A stretch of DNA of 64,000 nucleotides from Cyclonatronum proteinivorum (lineage in GTDB: Bacteria > Bacteroidota > Rhodothermia > Balneolales > Cyclonatronaceae): the NCBI RefSeq assembly GCF_003353065.1, contig NZ_CP027806.1, positions 3,926,501-3,990,500 of the forward strand, in the 5' to 3' direction. The translations under genes were made by a program, and so were the position numbers. Within the stretch, counting starts at the first letter, position 1. Every line of letters begins with the position of its first letter. The notes beneath the pieces were generated by a model. That model was not told the origin of the DNA and did no database searches. It saw only the letters and a list, made by a program, of their open reading frames with translations. Shown piece after piece: positions 28,851-37,440 of the stretch.

Positions 28851-30302
28851 ATGCTTCTTTTCCTCCTGGGTTCGCTTGTCCTCCTTTTGGCCATCATGAT
28901 TTTCCGCACCGTTCAGCTTTCCGCACGCGAACCGGACGTCGAACCCTCCACACCCCTGCCTGTAAACCTCGACGAAGCCACGCAGCGCCTCAGCCGCGCC
29001 ATTCAGTTTAAAACTGTTTCGCAACAAGACGCGAGCATGATTGACGGGGATGAGTTTCATAAAATGCACCGCTTTCTGGCGAAGGCCTTCCCCCTCGTTC
29101 ACGAAAAGCTGTCGCGCGAAACTGTGAACCACTACAGCCTCCTCTACCGCTGGGAAGGCAAAAATCCGGACCTCAAGCCCATCATGCTCACCTGCCACCT
29201 CGATGTCGTGCCCGTTGAGCCCGGCACCGAAGCCGACTGGGATCACCCCCCTTTTGCAGGTGCCATCACCGACGAGCACATCTACGGACGCGGCACCATG
29301 GACGTGCAGTCCGGCGTCATGGCCATACTCGAAGCCACCGAAGCCCTCCTGCAGCAAGGGTACGAACCCGAGCGTACCGTTTATCTCGGCTTCGGTCACG
29401 ACGAAGAAATCGACGGCGAATTTGGGGCAAGTGAAATCGGCAAGCTCCTTCAGGAACGCGGCATAGAAATGGAATTTTTACTCGATGAAGGCCTTCCGGT
29501 TGTCGAAGAACTCATCGAAGGAATCAAAAGTCCGGTCGCGCTCGTCGCCGTTGCCGAAAAAGGCTACCTCAGCCTCGAGCTCAGCCTCACTGCGGAAGGC
29601 GGACACTCCTCCGTGCCACAGGGCACCACATCCATTGCGCGGCTCGGCAAAGCCCTGCACCGGCTCGAAAACACCCCCCTGCCCGCCAAATTCGACGCCC
29701 ATCTCACCGCCACCTTCGAAGCCATCGGCACCGGCATGCCCTTCTACCTGCGCTTCGTGATGGCCAACCTCTGGCTCTTCAAAGGCCTGTTGCGCCGCTT
29801 CCTCGCCACCATCCCCGCCACCAACGCCGCCATCCGCACCACCACCGCCACCACCATATTCGAATCGGGCGTCAAAGAAAACCTCATCCCCACCCTCGCC
29901 CGGGCCGTCGTCAACTTCCGCATCCACCCCAACGACTCCGTCGAAAGCGTCATCGCCCACGTCAAAAAAGCCATCGGAGACGACGCCATCAAAGTCGAAA
30001 AACTCTTCGGACACATCGAACCTTCCCCGGTTTCCTCCATCACCAACACGCCCTACCGGCAGCTCTCCCGCGCCATCCGCGAAATCTTCCCCGAAGTTGC
30101 CGTCGCCCCATCCCTCATGGTCGGCGCCACCGACGCCCGCCACTACACCGGCATAAGCCGCAACATCTACCGCTTCTTCCCCCTCCGCGCCGAACAAAGC
30201 GACCTCGACCGCGTGCACGGCACCAACGAACGCCTCTCCATCCAAAACTACGGCGAAATGATCCAATTCTACGCCCGCGTCATCCGCAACACCACCGGAT
30301 AA
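28851..30302 (+). CDS. M20 family metallopeptidase (PM20D1/carboxypeptidase S-like)
   Basis: A 483-residue zinc amidohydrolase anchored by an N-terminal membrane helix (LLFLLGSLVLLLAIMIF). Metal ligands are visible: His in LTCHLDVVP, bridging Asp in GRGTMDVQSG, catalytic Glu pair in GHDEEIDGEFG, later Asp in LLDEG, and a C-terminal His (VHGTNERL). A dimerisation domain is inserted between the two halves. The EADWDHPPF and GRGTMDVQSG segments match the carboxypeptidase S/PM20D1 subgroup, which cleaves or forms N-acyl amino acids and dipeptides. Third codon positions are very C-rich. Substrate not determined. Confidence 0.9.
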   Translation: MLLFLLGSLVLLLAIMIFRTVQLSAREPDVEPSTPLPVNLDEATQRLSRAIQFKTVSQQDASMIDGDEFHKMHRFLAKAFPLVHEKLSRETVNHYSLLYRWEGKNPDLKPIMLTCHLDVVPVEPGTEADWDHPPFAGAITDEHIYGRGTMDVQSGVMAILEATEALLQQGYEPERTVYLGFGHDEEIDGEFGASEIGKLLQERGIEMEFLLDEGLPVVEELIEGIKSPVALVAVAEKGYLSLELSLTAEGGHSSVPQGTTSIARLGKALHRLENTPLPAKFDAHLTATFEAIGTGMPFYLRFVMANLWLFKGLLRRFLATIPATNAAIRTTTATTIFESGVKENLIPTLARAVVNFRIHPNDSVESVIAHVKKAIGDDAIKVEKLFGHIEPSPVSSITNTPYRQLSRAIREIFPEVAVAPSLMVGATDARHYTGISRNIYRFFPLRAEQSDLDRVHGTNERLSIQNYGEMIQFYARVIRNTTG

Positions 30303-30349
30303 AAACCCGCTTCAGCCAGCCGCCACTTTATCTGTCCCCTACCCCAAGC

Positions 30350-30467
30350 CTCCCCGGCTAATCCGCTCTTCTTTTTTTTGGGTAAAACTCCGTGAACATC
30401 AAGGTCTCCTGAAGCATGTCCTATACCCCAAACCTACGGCAAATGCGTTGCTTTTTTTGGGCGGGGG
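30350..30467 (+). repeat. R1 interspersed repeat, copy b (left boundary of RloAB)
   Basis: About 118 bases from CTCCCCGGCTAATCC to TTTTTTTGGGCGGGG. It is nearly identical to copy c at 32652-32774, including the 20 bases upstream of the core, and in the same orientation. TTTGGGTA and TACCCCAAA close a stem. Confidence 0.85.
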
Positions 30468-30572
30468 AATCAGGTTTCGCTTTGAACCTTACCCGAGAAT
30501 CCCTGCACTCAGATATCCTGTGAATACAGAGACACCAATTACCTGAAAGAGTACAGCTGGGCGACATTTTCG

Positions 30573-31181
30573 CTAAGAGCGCACGATTCTTTTCACGAGC
30601 TGATAAACCCGGCTGCCGTTTTGTTGCGGCCACCTGTCAGACGCGGTATCACGCCGCTCAGCCCGATCAACGGCAGTCTGAAAGCGATCGATATAAATCG
30701 ACTCAAACCCCTCGCTCGTATCAATCCGATCAAGAGCTGCAGACAATACTGGTTTCACATCTCCGCATGATTGCAGATGCGCTTGCGGATCTTCAAGATG
30801 TAACAAAAGCCAATACTCAAAACAGGGGTTGCTCAAAGCCAGCCGGACATTCGCATCATTACATCTTCGCGCCACTTCCGGTAAATGGGATCCATACCTG
30901 TCTCTGTCAATTACCAGCCAAGCCTCATCACCCTCCTGAAGAATTTCCTCTTTCAGCTTGTTTTTCAGATGATCTAACACATGCAGGGGCGCCGATTTAT
31001 GTTCATCACAAGGATAAACCCGCACCTGAACATTTTTATTAAAGCCATGAAACATATCCAGATATTTGGCCTCCTTACTTGATGTTCTACTGCCACCTTC
31101 AATACCAACAAACAAGATATTCGTACTCCGGCGGGTCTGGACAATTCTGTCAAGCGACCGCTTTCTTCTATACTTCGACAT
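30573..31181 (-). CDS. rloB: RloB-family TOPRIM-like protein
   Basis: A 202-residue protein of the RloB family, first named in type I restriction-modification loci. TOPRIM-like features from the chosen start: Glu28 in FVGIEGG, Asp92/Asp94 in WLVIDRDRYG, and the family hallmark ALSNPCFEYWLLLH at 115-128. RloB is distantly related to the TOPRIM nucleases of OLD-type systems and to AriB of the PARIS antiphage system, so a nuclease or effector role is likely. ATG at 31181 (MSKYRRK) overlaps the end of the ATPase gene by 14 bases, implying translational coupling. The pair is framed by direct repeats. Confidence 0.85.
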   Translation of the reverse strand: MSKYRRKRSLDRIVQTRRSTNILFVGIEGGSRTSSKEAKYLDMFHGFNKNVQVRVYPCDEHKSAPLHVLDHLKNKLKEEILQEGDEAWLVIDRDRYGSHLPEVARRCNDANVRLALSNPCFEYWLLLHLEDPQAHLQSCGDVKPVLSAALDRIDTSEGFESIYIDRFQTAVDRAERRDTASDRWPQQNGSRVYQLVKRIVRS

Positions 31182-32535
31182 ACCGGTCTGACCCGTTGGT
31201 GAGATCGTATTTAATTTTCGGAATACCACCGAAACGCCCCTGCAGGTAATTCCTGGAAAGCTTTACATCATTGCGAATATCAAAATCAAGCAAGGAAACA
31301 AGTTGGGAAGCACCCCACTTATTTTTTTCCATGAGCCAGAGTTCATCCCTGCGCAGAAGGTCCTGATCAAACAAATGCGTGTCGTGCGTAGTAAAAATTA
31401 ACTGCGTATTGCTGTTGGTACTGCCCGTTTCATTGAACAACTCAACCAGCGCCCTACTCAGCATCGGGTGCAACCTGCGATCAAGCTCATCAATAAAGAC
31501 AACCTTATCCTGGTCAATTGCGTCAGCAAACAACGGGCTCAGATGTACCAGCCGCTGTGTGCCATCCGACTCCTCTTCAATTGGCAGACTCACCTCATTG
31601 CCATCCCTGTCTTTATGAATAGCCTGAAGATGATATTCCAGGATGGCGCCATCCTTCTTTTCATATATACGCTGCATTTGCTCCATCGACAGGATGATAC
31701 CCTGACCGTCCTTTAATTTAGAAAGGCTAAGCTGAACATCCTTCTTGATGTTAGGCGGAAAAAAAGATAAATCTCTCTTAATATCAATTTTTCTGCCCTC
31801 CAGCTCAACCCTTTCTATACCGGTACCCACGCGCTTAAGAAGCGTACTCAGAAAATCAGAGAACCTCCGGTCATCACGTGCTTTTAGCAAGAGCTGCCGT
31901 TGCTGCGCTACCGCGCTCACAACGGTCAGCGTTTTCCTGAACCAATCCACGACAGGAAGCACGCCTTTGTGATTATTATCGGCCAGGCTATACAAAAACA
32001 GCTGATTATTGCGTGTCGTTGTTTCAACCAAAGTGATCACTTTGCCCGAAAAACCGGGAGATTCAAGGGATTTACCATGATCAACAATGGCGCCGTCTTC
32101 ATCAGATTTCCGCTCGAACAACTTCCGCTCCGCTGCCCCGGGACGTTGCGCATACAGCCACTCTTCCTCTATCCTCCGCGCACTCACGGCAAAGCCATAC
32201 GTGTAAAGCTCATTGTCGATCCACAAAATGAACTCTATACAAGTAGGTTCCGCAGATCGGCTACCAGAAAAGCGGAAATAAGGCGGATTCAAAGGTTCAT
32301 CAGGTTCCCTACCGGAGCAAATCAAATCACGGGCAAACCGAACAGCCTCAATCAGATTGGTCTTACCGGAAGCATTCGCCCCGTATATGGCACCAAAGCG
32401 CAGCAACTTTTCCGGCGTACGGAAATTGGTTGAGATCTGATGGGAAGTATGCTCTCTGACTGAATCGGAAATCATCTTAAAAACAACCTCTTCTTCTATA
32501 GACCTGAAATTAGAAACCGAAAACTGAACAAGCAT
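31168..32535 (-). CDS. rloA: RloA-like AAA15/AAA21 ATPase
   Basis: A 455-residue SMC/ABC-like ATPase of the AAA_15 type. N-terminal FSVSNFRSI strand, Walker A GANASGKT (52-59), ABC-signature-like EESDGTQRL (321-329), Walker B VVFIDE (345-350), switch His in FTTHD (381-385) and the typical end YLQGRFGGIP. Paired with RloB it has the architecture of ATPase-plus-TOPRIM defence modules (OLD/Gabija/PARIS group), in which the ATPase senses a phage factor and controls the effector. Upstream gene of the pair. No recognised R-M genes adjoin, so it is a stand-alone cassette. Confidence 0.87.
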   Translation of the reverse strand: MLVQFSVSNFRSIEEEVVFKMISDSVREHTSHQISTNFRTPEKLLRFGAIYGANASGKTNLIEAVRFARDLICSGREPDEPLNPPYFRFSGSRSAEPTCIEFILWIDNELYTYGFAVSARRIEEEWLYAQRPGAAERKLFERKSDEDGAIVDHGKSLESPGFSGKVITLVETTTRNNQLFLYSLADNNHKGVLPVVDWFRKTLTVVSAVAQQRQLLLKARDDRRFSDFLSTLLKRVGTGIERVELEGRKIDIKRDLSFFPPNIKKDVQLSLSKLKDGQGIILSMEQMQRIYEKKDGAILEYHLQAIHKDRDGNEVSLPIEEESDGTQRLVHLSPLFADAIDQDKVVFIDELDRRLHPMLSRALVELFNETGSTNSNTQLIFTTHDTHLFDQDLLRRDELWLMEKNKWGASQLVSLLDFDIRNDVKLSRNYLQGRFGGIPKIKYDLTNGSDRYVEV

Positions 32536-32651
32536 TTTTTAATCCTAAAGCTGATTTGTGAGATTTTATCTCAATAATGTTACCATAATAACCAATTACT
32601 AAACATCAAAGAAGCTTTTCAGAAAATATCTTGATACGCCCGAAGACCAAA

Positions 32652-32774
32652 CTCCCCTGGCTAATCCCATCTTCTGTTATTTTTTGGGGAAAACTCCGTG
32701 AACATCAAGGTCTCCTGAAGCATGTCCTACCCCCCAAACCTACGGCAAACGCGTTGCTTTTTTTGGGTGGGGGT
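32652..32774 (+). repeat. R1 interspersed repeat, copy c (right boundary of RloAB)
   Basis: Direct repeat of copy b: CTCCCCTGGCTAATCC, then TTTTTTGGGGAAAACTCCG through TACCCCCCAAACC to GCGTTGCTTTTTTTGGG. Relative to b, GGGTA/TACCC becomes GGGGA with CCCC available, so the outer stem can still form. Confidence 0.85.
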
Positions 32775-32811
32775 GGGGTGAATTGCATAACATTACCCCA
32801 CCCCATCTTTC

Positions 32812-33022
32812 TGAACAGGATTTGCAAGATTCACAGCATGAACAACATGGGCGCCGCATTTCAACATCTGCCCTCTCAACTAACCCGGCACCCACTCCGA
32901 AGGAGTGACATGTTTATAACACCAACATAACGCCCCCCATATCTCCCCGCCAGCGCCGAAGGCGCGCACGCGGGGCCGGGCGTACAGCCCGTAACAAACC
33001 CGCACAGAGACGCAGGGTTTCC
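32812..33022 (-). repeat. R2 interspersed repeat, copy c
   Basis: Reverse-orientation R2: GAACAGGATTTGCAAGATTC, CACTCCGAAGGAGTGACATG, then CGCCAGCGCCGAAGGCGCGC and GTACAGCCCGTAACAAACCC, ending in the half-palindrome AGAGACGCAGGG. CACTCC/GGAGTG forms a small hairpin. Confidence 0.75.
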
Positions 33023-33152
33023 GCGGCCCTGAAACAACGGTTAGCCCTAATTTCTTCAATTGAGCTGATGTGGCACCCGAAAAAAACAGGACGTTCTAAA
33101 TAACCAACAATAGGGGTATCTTAAAATATCATTCAACAAACAAGGTGCCTCG

Positions 33153-33461
33153 ATGGAAAAAACCAAAACACGCAAAACGTACACAGCTGAATTTAAAAGA
33201 CAGGCTGTTGAACGCGCTTTAGAAAATAATGATGTAATGCAAACCGCCCGTGACCTGGGGGTGGATCATACCAGCATTCGTAAATGGATCAAAGACGTTC
33301 AACAGAACGCAGATCAGGCATTTCCGGGAAGCGGCAATCCCAGAAATAATGAGATTAAAGCCATAAAGCGCGAAATATCCAAGCTCCGGGAGGAGAACGA
33401 AATCTTAAAAAAGGCAGCAGGTATCTTTGCGCTCCGTTCCCGCAAAGATACCAGTTTATAA
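33153..33461 (+). CDS. IS3-family transposase OrfA
   Basis: A 102-residue DNA-binding subunit of an IS3-type transposase: N-terminal helix-turn-helix (RKTYTAEFKRQAVERAL ... QTARDLGVDHTSIRKWI) and a C-terminal leucine-zipper-like coiled coil (EIKAIKREISKLREENEILKKA). The sequence A-AAA-AAG at 33407-33413 is the classic -1 slippery site for making the OrfAB fusion, and the -1 frame indeed continues into the orfB remnant. Alone it cannot transpose. Confidence 0.9.
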   Translation: MEKTKTRKTYTAEFKRQAVERALENNDVMQTARDLGVDHTSIRKWIKDVQQNADQAFPGSGNPRNNEIKAIKREISKLREENEILKKAAGIFALRSRKDTSL

Positions 33462-33595
33462 ATGAGATGAGCGAAGACTACCCCGTCATTCTTTTATGTC
33501 GGGTAATGAAGGTGACGCGCAGTAGATTCTATAACTGGAAAGCTACCCGGCAACAGACTGCCAATGATACTGTCGCGCACTCTCCAAAAAGATAA
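33413..33595 (+). pseudogene. Truncated IS3 orfB (DDE transposase remnant)
   Basis: The -1 frame after the slippery site reads on through RYQFINEM and then SEDYPVILLCRVMKVTRSRF with YNW, matching the start of IS3 OrfB (YPVxxLCxxLxVSxSGYYxW), then stops at 33593. An internal ATG lies at 33467. The catalytic rve/DDE domain is absent. Confidence 0.8.
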
Positions 33596-33817
33596 AAACA
33601 AAAAAACACGTCTCTGCCACAAAAAGGAGACAACACTCTGATACAATGAGCATACCCAAAAGGCCAGCCCCGGCACGGGCCACACCTTTGTAGCATTAGA
33701 AACCCGCCCCCTTATTTCCCCGCACAGAGACGCAAAATTTTGTATCTCTGCCATGCTGCCCCCCCACCCCATAAAATCCCGTTTCCCGACAAAGCCCCAC
33801 AAGGGAATTTTTTTTGG
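33596..33817. other. Repeat-derived gap with a small palindrome
   Basis: No gene. At 33725-33750 CAGAGACGCAAAA is followed by TTTTGTATCTCTG, a near-perfect palindrome related to the GAGACGCAATGCATTGCGTC element found at 20.04 and 34.58 kb. Confidence 0.45.
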
Positions 33818-34050
33818 AAAAAGCCGATCATCGCCGACCCCGAATTTCCTGTTTTGTTGAACAGGATTTGAAAGATTCACAGCATGAACAACATGGGCTT
33901 CCCATTTCAACATCAGCGCTTTGAACTACCCCGGCACCCACTCCGAAGGAGTGACATGTTTATAGCACCGGCATGACGCCCCCATATTTCCCCGCCAGCG
34001 CCGAAGGCGCGCACGCGGGGCCAGGCGTACAGCCCGTAACAAACCCCGCA
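33818..34050 (-). repeat. R2 interspersed repeat, copy d
   Basis: Same order as copy c, with an additional left part (AAAAAGCCGATCATCGCCGAC) shared with copy e. Includes CACTCCGAAGGAGTGACATG and CCAGCGCCGAAGGCGCGCAC. Apparent short proteins here are repeat translations. Confidence 0.75.
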
Positions 34051-34330
34051 TGATACAACCGTCGGAGACCGCGATCCGGTGTTCCCTGTAATCCGCAAAC
34101 ACCGGCATACACATGGCGTACCTACGGCACGCTGATATGGGGATGCGTCCGGTCTTCTACCCACAGGCTGCCCCTACAGGGCAGGATCTGAGCGGAAATC
34201 GGCACATTACCCTGCGCAAATGTTTTGAGCGGATAACTGCGCACCAGACCCCTTCACCGAAGAGACGAGCGATTATTGGTCATCATGCTCGACCAAGCGA
34301 AAGGCCAGCCGCGTTGCGGTGACATCTTTG
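34051..34330. other. Gap between R2 copies
   Basis: About 280 bases without a credible gene. GGCTGCCCCTACAGGGCAGG at 34168-34187 can form a hairpin. Nothing else recognised. Confidence 0.35.
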
Positions 34331-34604
34331 TTGAAAAACCGGTCGTCGACGTTCCAGAATTTGCTGTTTTGTTGAACAGGATTTGCAAGATTCACAGCAT
34401 AAACAACATGGGCGTCGAATTTCAACATCAGCGCTCTGAACTACCCCGGCACCCACTCCGAAGGAGTGGCATGTTTATAGCACCGACATGACGCCCACCC
34501 ATATTTCCCCGCCAGCGCCGAAGGCGCGCACGAGGGGCCGGCGTACAGCCCGCAAAAAAACCGCGAGAAACCCAGCGTAGAGACGCAATGCATTGCGTCT
34601 CTAC
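34331..34604 (-). repeat. R2 interspersed repeat, copy e, with 28-base palindrome
   Basis: Full-length reverse copy, closing at 34577-34604 with a perfect 28-base palindrome (half-site GTAGAGACGCAATG). The equivalent palindrome closes copy b at 20.03 kb, showing it is part of the unit. Confidence 0.75.
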
Positions 34605-34720
34605 CAATGCCGGGATACGATCCCAATTTCCATAAATTGATCTCGCTGCAATGCCCAAACCAAAATCGTCCTTAAAGGGCCGCCATGCAGGTTAGCAATA
34701 ACGCCACCTTTCCGCTTTCC

Positions 34721-36355
34721 CTACATCCGTTCCGGTGCGGTGATGCCTAAGATGGTGAGGCCGTTTTTGAGGACGGTGCCTGTGGCGCGGAGGAGGGCGA
34801 CGCGGGCGATGGCGAGCTCAGGGGCTTCGCCCATGATGCGGCAGTCGTGGTAGAAGCGGTGGAAGCTTGCAGCTACGTCGTTGAGGTAGTTTATGAGGCG
34901 GTGCGGTTCGCGGTGCTGTGCGCCCTGCGCGACCATGTCGGGGAACTGCAGGAGCTCTTTGATGAGGGTGATCTCCGTCGGATGCGTGAGCTGACCAAGA
35001 GCGGCTTCGCTATCGAGCTTGTATTCTTCGGCGGCTTTGGCGAGGATGCTGTGGATGCGGGCATGCGCATACTGCAGATAGAAAACGGGGTTTTTCTCGC
35101 CCTGTTCGGTCGCCTGATCAAGGTCGAATTCGAGGTGCGTGCCAGGGGTGCGCATGAGGAAAAAGAAACGGGTGACGTCGCTGCCGACCATATCCATGAG
35201 CTCGTCGAGGGTGACGTAGTTGGCTTTGCGGGTGCTCATCTTGACCGGCTCGCCGTCTTTGACGATGGTGACAAACTGATACACCTGCACATCAATGCGG
35301 TCGCTGTCGTAGCCGAGGGCTTTCACGGCGGAGACGACGTCGGGATAGGTCGCAATGTGATCGGCGCCGAATATGTCGATGCAGGTATCGTAGCCGCGGT
35401 CGAGCTTGCTGATATGGTAGGCGATATCTGGCAGGCGATAGGTCGGCTCTCCGGTGCTCTTCACGAGCACGGTGTCTTTTTCCTTGCCGAATGTGGTGGT
35501 GCGGAACCAGACAGCTCCGTCGGCGTCGTAGGCGAGGTCAAGCTCGCGCAGCCGGCTTACAACCCGGTCAATGGCGCCGTCTTCGTAGAGCGTGTGCTCG
35601 TTGAAGAAGCTGTCCATGATGATGTTCATGCGCTCGAGGGTTTGGCGGATGTCCGCGAAGATGGCCTGTTCGGCGGCGTTTTTGAAAACAGGATCGGTCG
35701 CGGGGCAGCTTATGAGCGCTTCGTCATGTTCGTCGATCAGCGTTTGGGCAATGTCGCCGATGTAGCCGCCCTGATAGCCGTCTTCGGGGAGTTCGGCATC
35801 CTGACCGAGTTTTTGCAAGTAGCGGGCGCGCACGCTTTCACCGAGTACGCGCATTTGCCGCCCGGCATTGTTGAAGTAGTATTCGCGGTCAACCTTGGCG
35901 CCTGTCCATTCCAGCAAGCGGGCGATGGTATCGCCAAGTACGGCGTTGCGGCCGTGGCCTACCGTGAGCGGTCCGGTGGGGTTGGCGCTCACAAATTCGA
36001 TCTGCATGCGCTTGCCGGCGTTGGCGCTGCTTTTACCGTACGCTTCAGCACGCATTAAAATTTCCGCGAGTTGACCGTACAGCCAGCTTTCGGAGAAGCG
36101 GAAGTTGATGAAACCTGGTCCGGCGATTTCGACCGCGCTGAGGTAGCCGTCATCCATCGGGAGGGCGGCTTTGATGGCTTCGGCGATTTTGCGCGGGGGC
36201 ATTTTCAGTTTTTTGGTGAGGGTCATCGCGAGGTTGGTCGCGGCGTCGCCGTGTTCGGGGCTGCGGGGTTTCTCGATGATGATGTCGGCCTCGAGCGGCT
36301 GATCAGAAATGGTGGCGAGGGCTTCGGAAAGGATGCGAACCAGGTATGCTTTCAT
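34721..36355 (-). CDS. argS: Arginyl-tRNA synthetase
   Basis: Class Ia synthetase charging tRNA-Arg. From ATG at 36355 (MKAYLVRIL) it has 544 residues, matching the family; the frame runs 58 codons further upstream with Phe/Arg-rich sequence that is not family-like. N-terminal Add-1 domain (EKPRSPEHGDAATNLAM), HIGH-type motif in NPTGPLTVGHGRNAVLGD about residue 130, the degenerate KMS motif KMSTRKANYVTLDEL, and a C-terminal DALR anticodon-binding domain (FYHDCRIMG...ARVALLRATG). Monocistronic on the minus strand after the repeat region. Confidence 0.97.
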   Translation of the reverse strand: MKAYLVRILSEALATISDQPLEADIIIEKPRSPEHGDAATNLAMTLTKKLKMPPRKIAEAIKAALPMDDGYLSAVEIAGPGFINFRFSESWLYGQLAEILMRAEAYGKSSANAGKRMQIEFVSANPTGPLTVGHGRNAVLGDTIARLLEWTGAKVDREYYFNNAGRQMRVLGESVRARYLQKLGQDAELPEDGYQGGYIGDIAQTLIDEHDEALISCPATDPVFKNAAEQAIFADIRQTLERMNIIMDSFFNEHTLYEDGAIDRVVSRLRELDLAYDADGAVWFRTTTFGKEKDTVLVKSTGEPTYRLPDIAYHISKLDRGYDTCIDIFGADHIATYPDVVSAVKALGYDSDRIDVQVYQFVTIVKDGEPVKMSTRKANYVTLDELMDMVGSDVTRFFFLMRTPGTHLEFDLDQATEQGEKNPVFYLQYAHARIHSILAKAAEEYKLDSEAALGQLTHPTEITLIKELLQFPDMVAQGAQHREPHRLINYLNDVAASFHRFYHDCRIMGEAPELAIARVALLRATGTVLKNGLTILGITAPERM

Positions 36356-36539
36356 GCGGAAGTCAAAATTTTGCGGCAGCTTGTGGCGGTAGCCGCGGGG
36401 AATCAGAATAAAAAAAGGAGAACATGGCACCGGCAGTTGTGCAGGCTCAGTAGCCATCACCCGAAAAAAACGGAAAAAACGCGGCCTATTAGAGCACGGC
36501 AGCCGGTGTGTGAATTTCAGGAACGGCACGGCCCCATAA

Positions 36540-36568
36540 GCAAAAACCCGGCTTAACCGGGTCTTTTT
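36540..36568 (-). terminator. Terminator of the ileS-radC gene run
   Basis: ACCCGG (36546-36551) and CCGGGT (36557-36562) with a 5-base loop; T runs follow on both strands, so it may also act on plus-strand transcription. It lies about 40 bases after the radC stop. Confidence 0.75.
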
Positions 36569-36604
36569 GATGCTTGGAGCTAACTTACAAATATACGCAG
36601 AACT

Positions 36605-37339
36605 TTAGCCAATTATGCCGAGCTTTTTGAAGCTCGTCCACTCGTATCCGGCTACAATGATGTGATCTGCCACGTCAATGCCGAGCATTTTCGCGCCGCC
36701 TATGATGCGTTTGGTGAGCTGCACGTCCGCGCTCGATGGACGGGGGTTGCCGCTCGGGTGATTGTGCACGAGCATGATGTTATGTGCGCGGTTGATGATG
36801 GCGCGCCGGAGGACTTCGTTGGGATCCACAACCGTGGCGTTGGCCCCGCCAATGCTGATGCGGTCGTAGCCGGTGAGCTGTTTGGCCGAGTTGAGATGCC
36901 CCACGATGAAGACTTCTTTGTGGTTGTCGCGCAGCATGGGGCCAAAGTAGGAATACACTTGCTCGGGATACAGAAAGAAAATTTTCTCGTCTTCGCTGTC
37001 CTGATTGATACGCCGCGCGAGTTCAAAGACGGCTACGAGGGTGATGGCCTTCACTTTGCCGATGCCCTTAATACCGCCGATTTCTTCCCAGTCGTGGCGG
37101 GCCAGTTTGTGGAGGCTGCCGCTTTTTTCCAGCAAGGCCCGCGATACTTCCATCACGTTCATGCCTTGCGTGCCGGAGCGGAGCAAAATGGCGAGTAGCT
37201 CAGAGTCGGTGAGAACATCGGGCCCGTATTTCATGAGCTTTTCACGGGGTTGCTCTTCCGGCAGCATGTTCCGCACGCCTTTCTTCTTGTCAACTTTTTG
37301 GGCAGAATAATCCGCCGTTTTCAGATTAATTTCAGCCAT
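36605..37339 (-). CDS. radC: RadC-family JAB-domain protein
   Basis: A 244-residue RadC/DUF2466 protein. N-terminal helix-hairpin-helix-like segment (EKLMKYGPDVLTDSELLAILLRSGTQG, GGIKGIGKVKAITLVAVFELARR) and a C-terminal JAB/MPN metalloprotease-like domain with the zinc motif LVHNHPSGNPRPSSADVQLT. Despite the name, a role in DNA repair has not been confirmed for the family; JAB domains typically hydrolyse isopeptide bonds. Start at 37339 (MAEINLK) chosen; an ATG at 37372 would add 11 residues. Same strand as sufU, about 100 bases away. Confidence 0.92.
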   Translation of the reverse strand: MAEINLKTADYSAQKVDKKKGVRNMLPEEQPREKLMKYGPDVLTDSELLAILLRSGTQGMNVMEVSRALLEKSGSLHKLARHDWEEIGGIKGIGKVKAITLVAVFELARRINQDSEDEKIFFLYPEQVYSYFGPMLRDNHKEVFIVGHLNSAKQLTGYDRISIGGANATVVDPNEVLRRAIINRAHNIMLVHNHPSGNPRPSSADVQLTKRIIGGAKMLGIDVADHIIVAGYEWTSFKKLGIIG

Positions 37340-37440
37340 AGGTATGTTTCCGGTTCCTGATTTTTTTCTCAAGAGTACGGGAAGCCGAAAACCTTACACT
37401 AAAAAATACAGCGCTGCCGATTTTTTTGAGAGGTGCGGGG

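Larger units (their letters stand above)
33061..33595 (+). mobile_element. Truncated IS3-family insertion sequence
   Basis: Left end TGAGCTGATGTGGCACCCGA fits an IS3-family terminal repeat. A complete orfA and the first part of orfB follow, then the element stops abruptly in repeat-like sequence; about 800 bases of orfB including the DDE core and the right end are missing. It is therefore immobile. It lies between R2 copies c and d. Confidence 0.7.

Noticed and set aside
29478-30266. 262-codon Gly/Asp-rich frame antisense to the M20 peptidase
   Set aside because: Low-complexity product caused by the C-rich third positions of the real gene.
30350-32774. R1 repeats as integron attC sites around a gene cassette
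   Set aside because: No RYYYAAC/GTTRRRY core sites were found at the ends and no integrase gene is in the window.
33494-33913. 139-codon minus-strand frame across the IS3 remnant boundary
   Set aside because: It crosses from orfB antisense into repeat sequence, so it cannot be an ancestral gene.
33913-34658. Small Arg/Cys-rich proteins on the minus strand (e.g. ending LLRSGCRGSSER)
   Set aside because: They are translations of R2 repeat copies; the same peptide appears at each copy because the DNA repeats.
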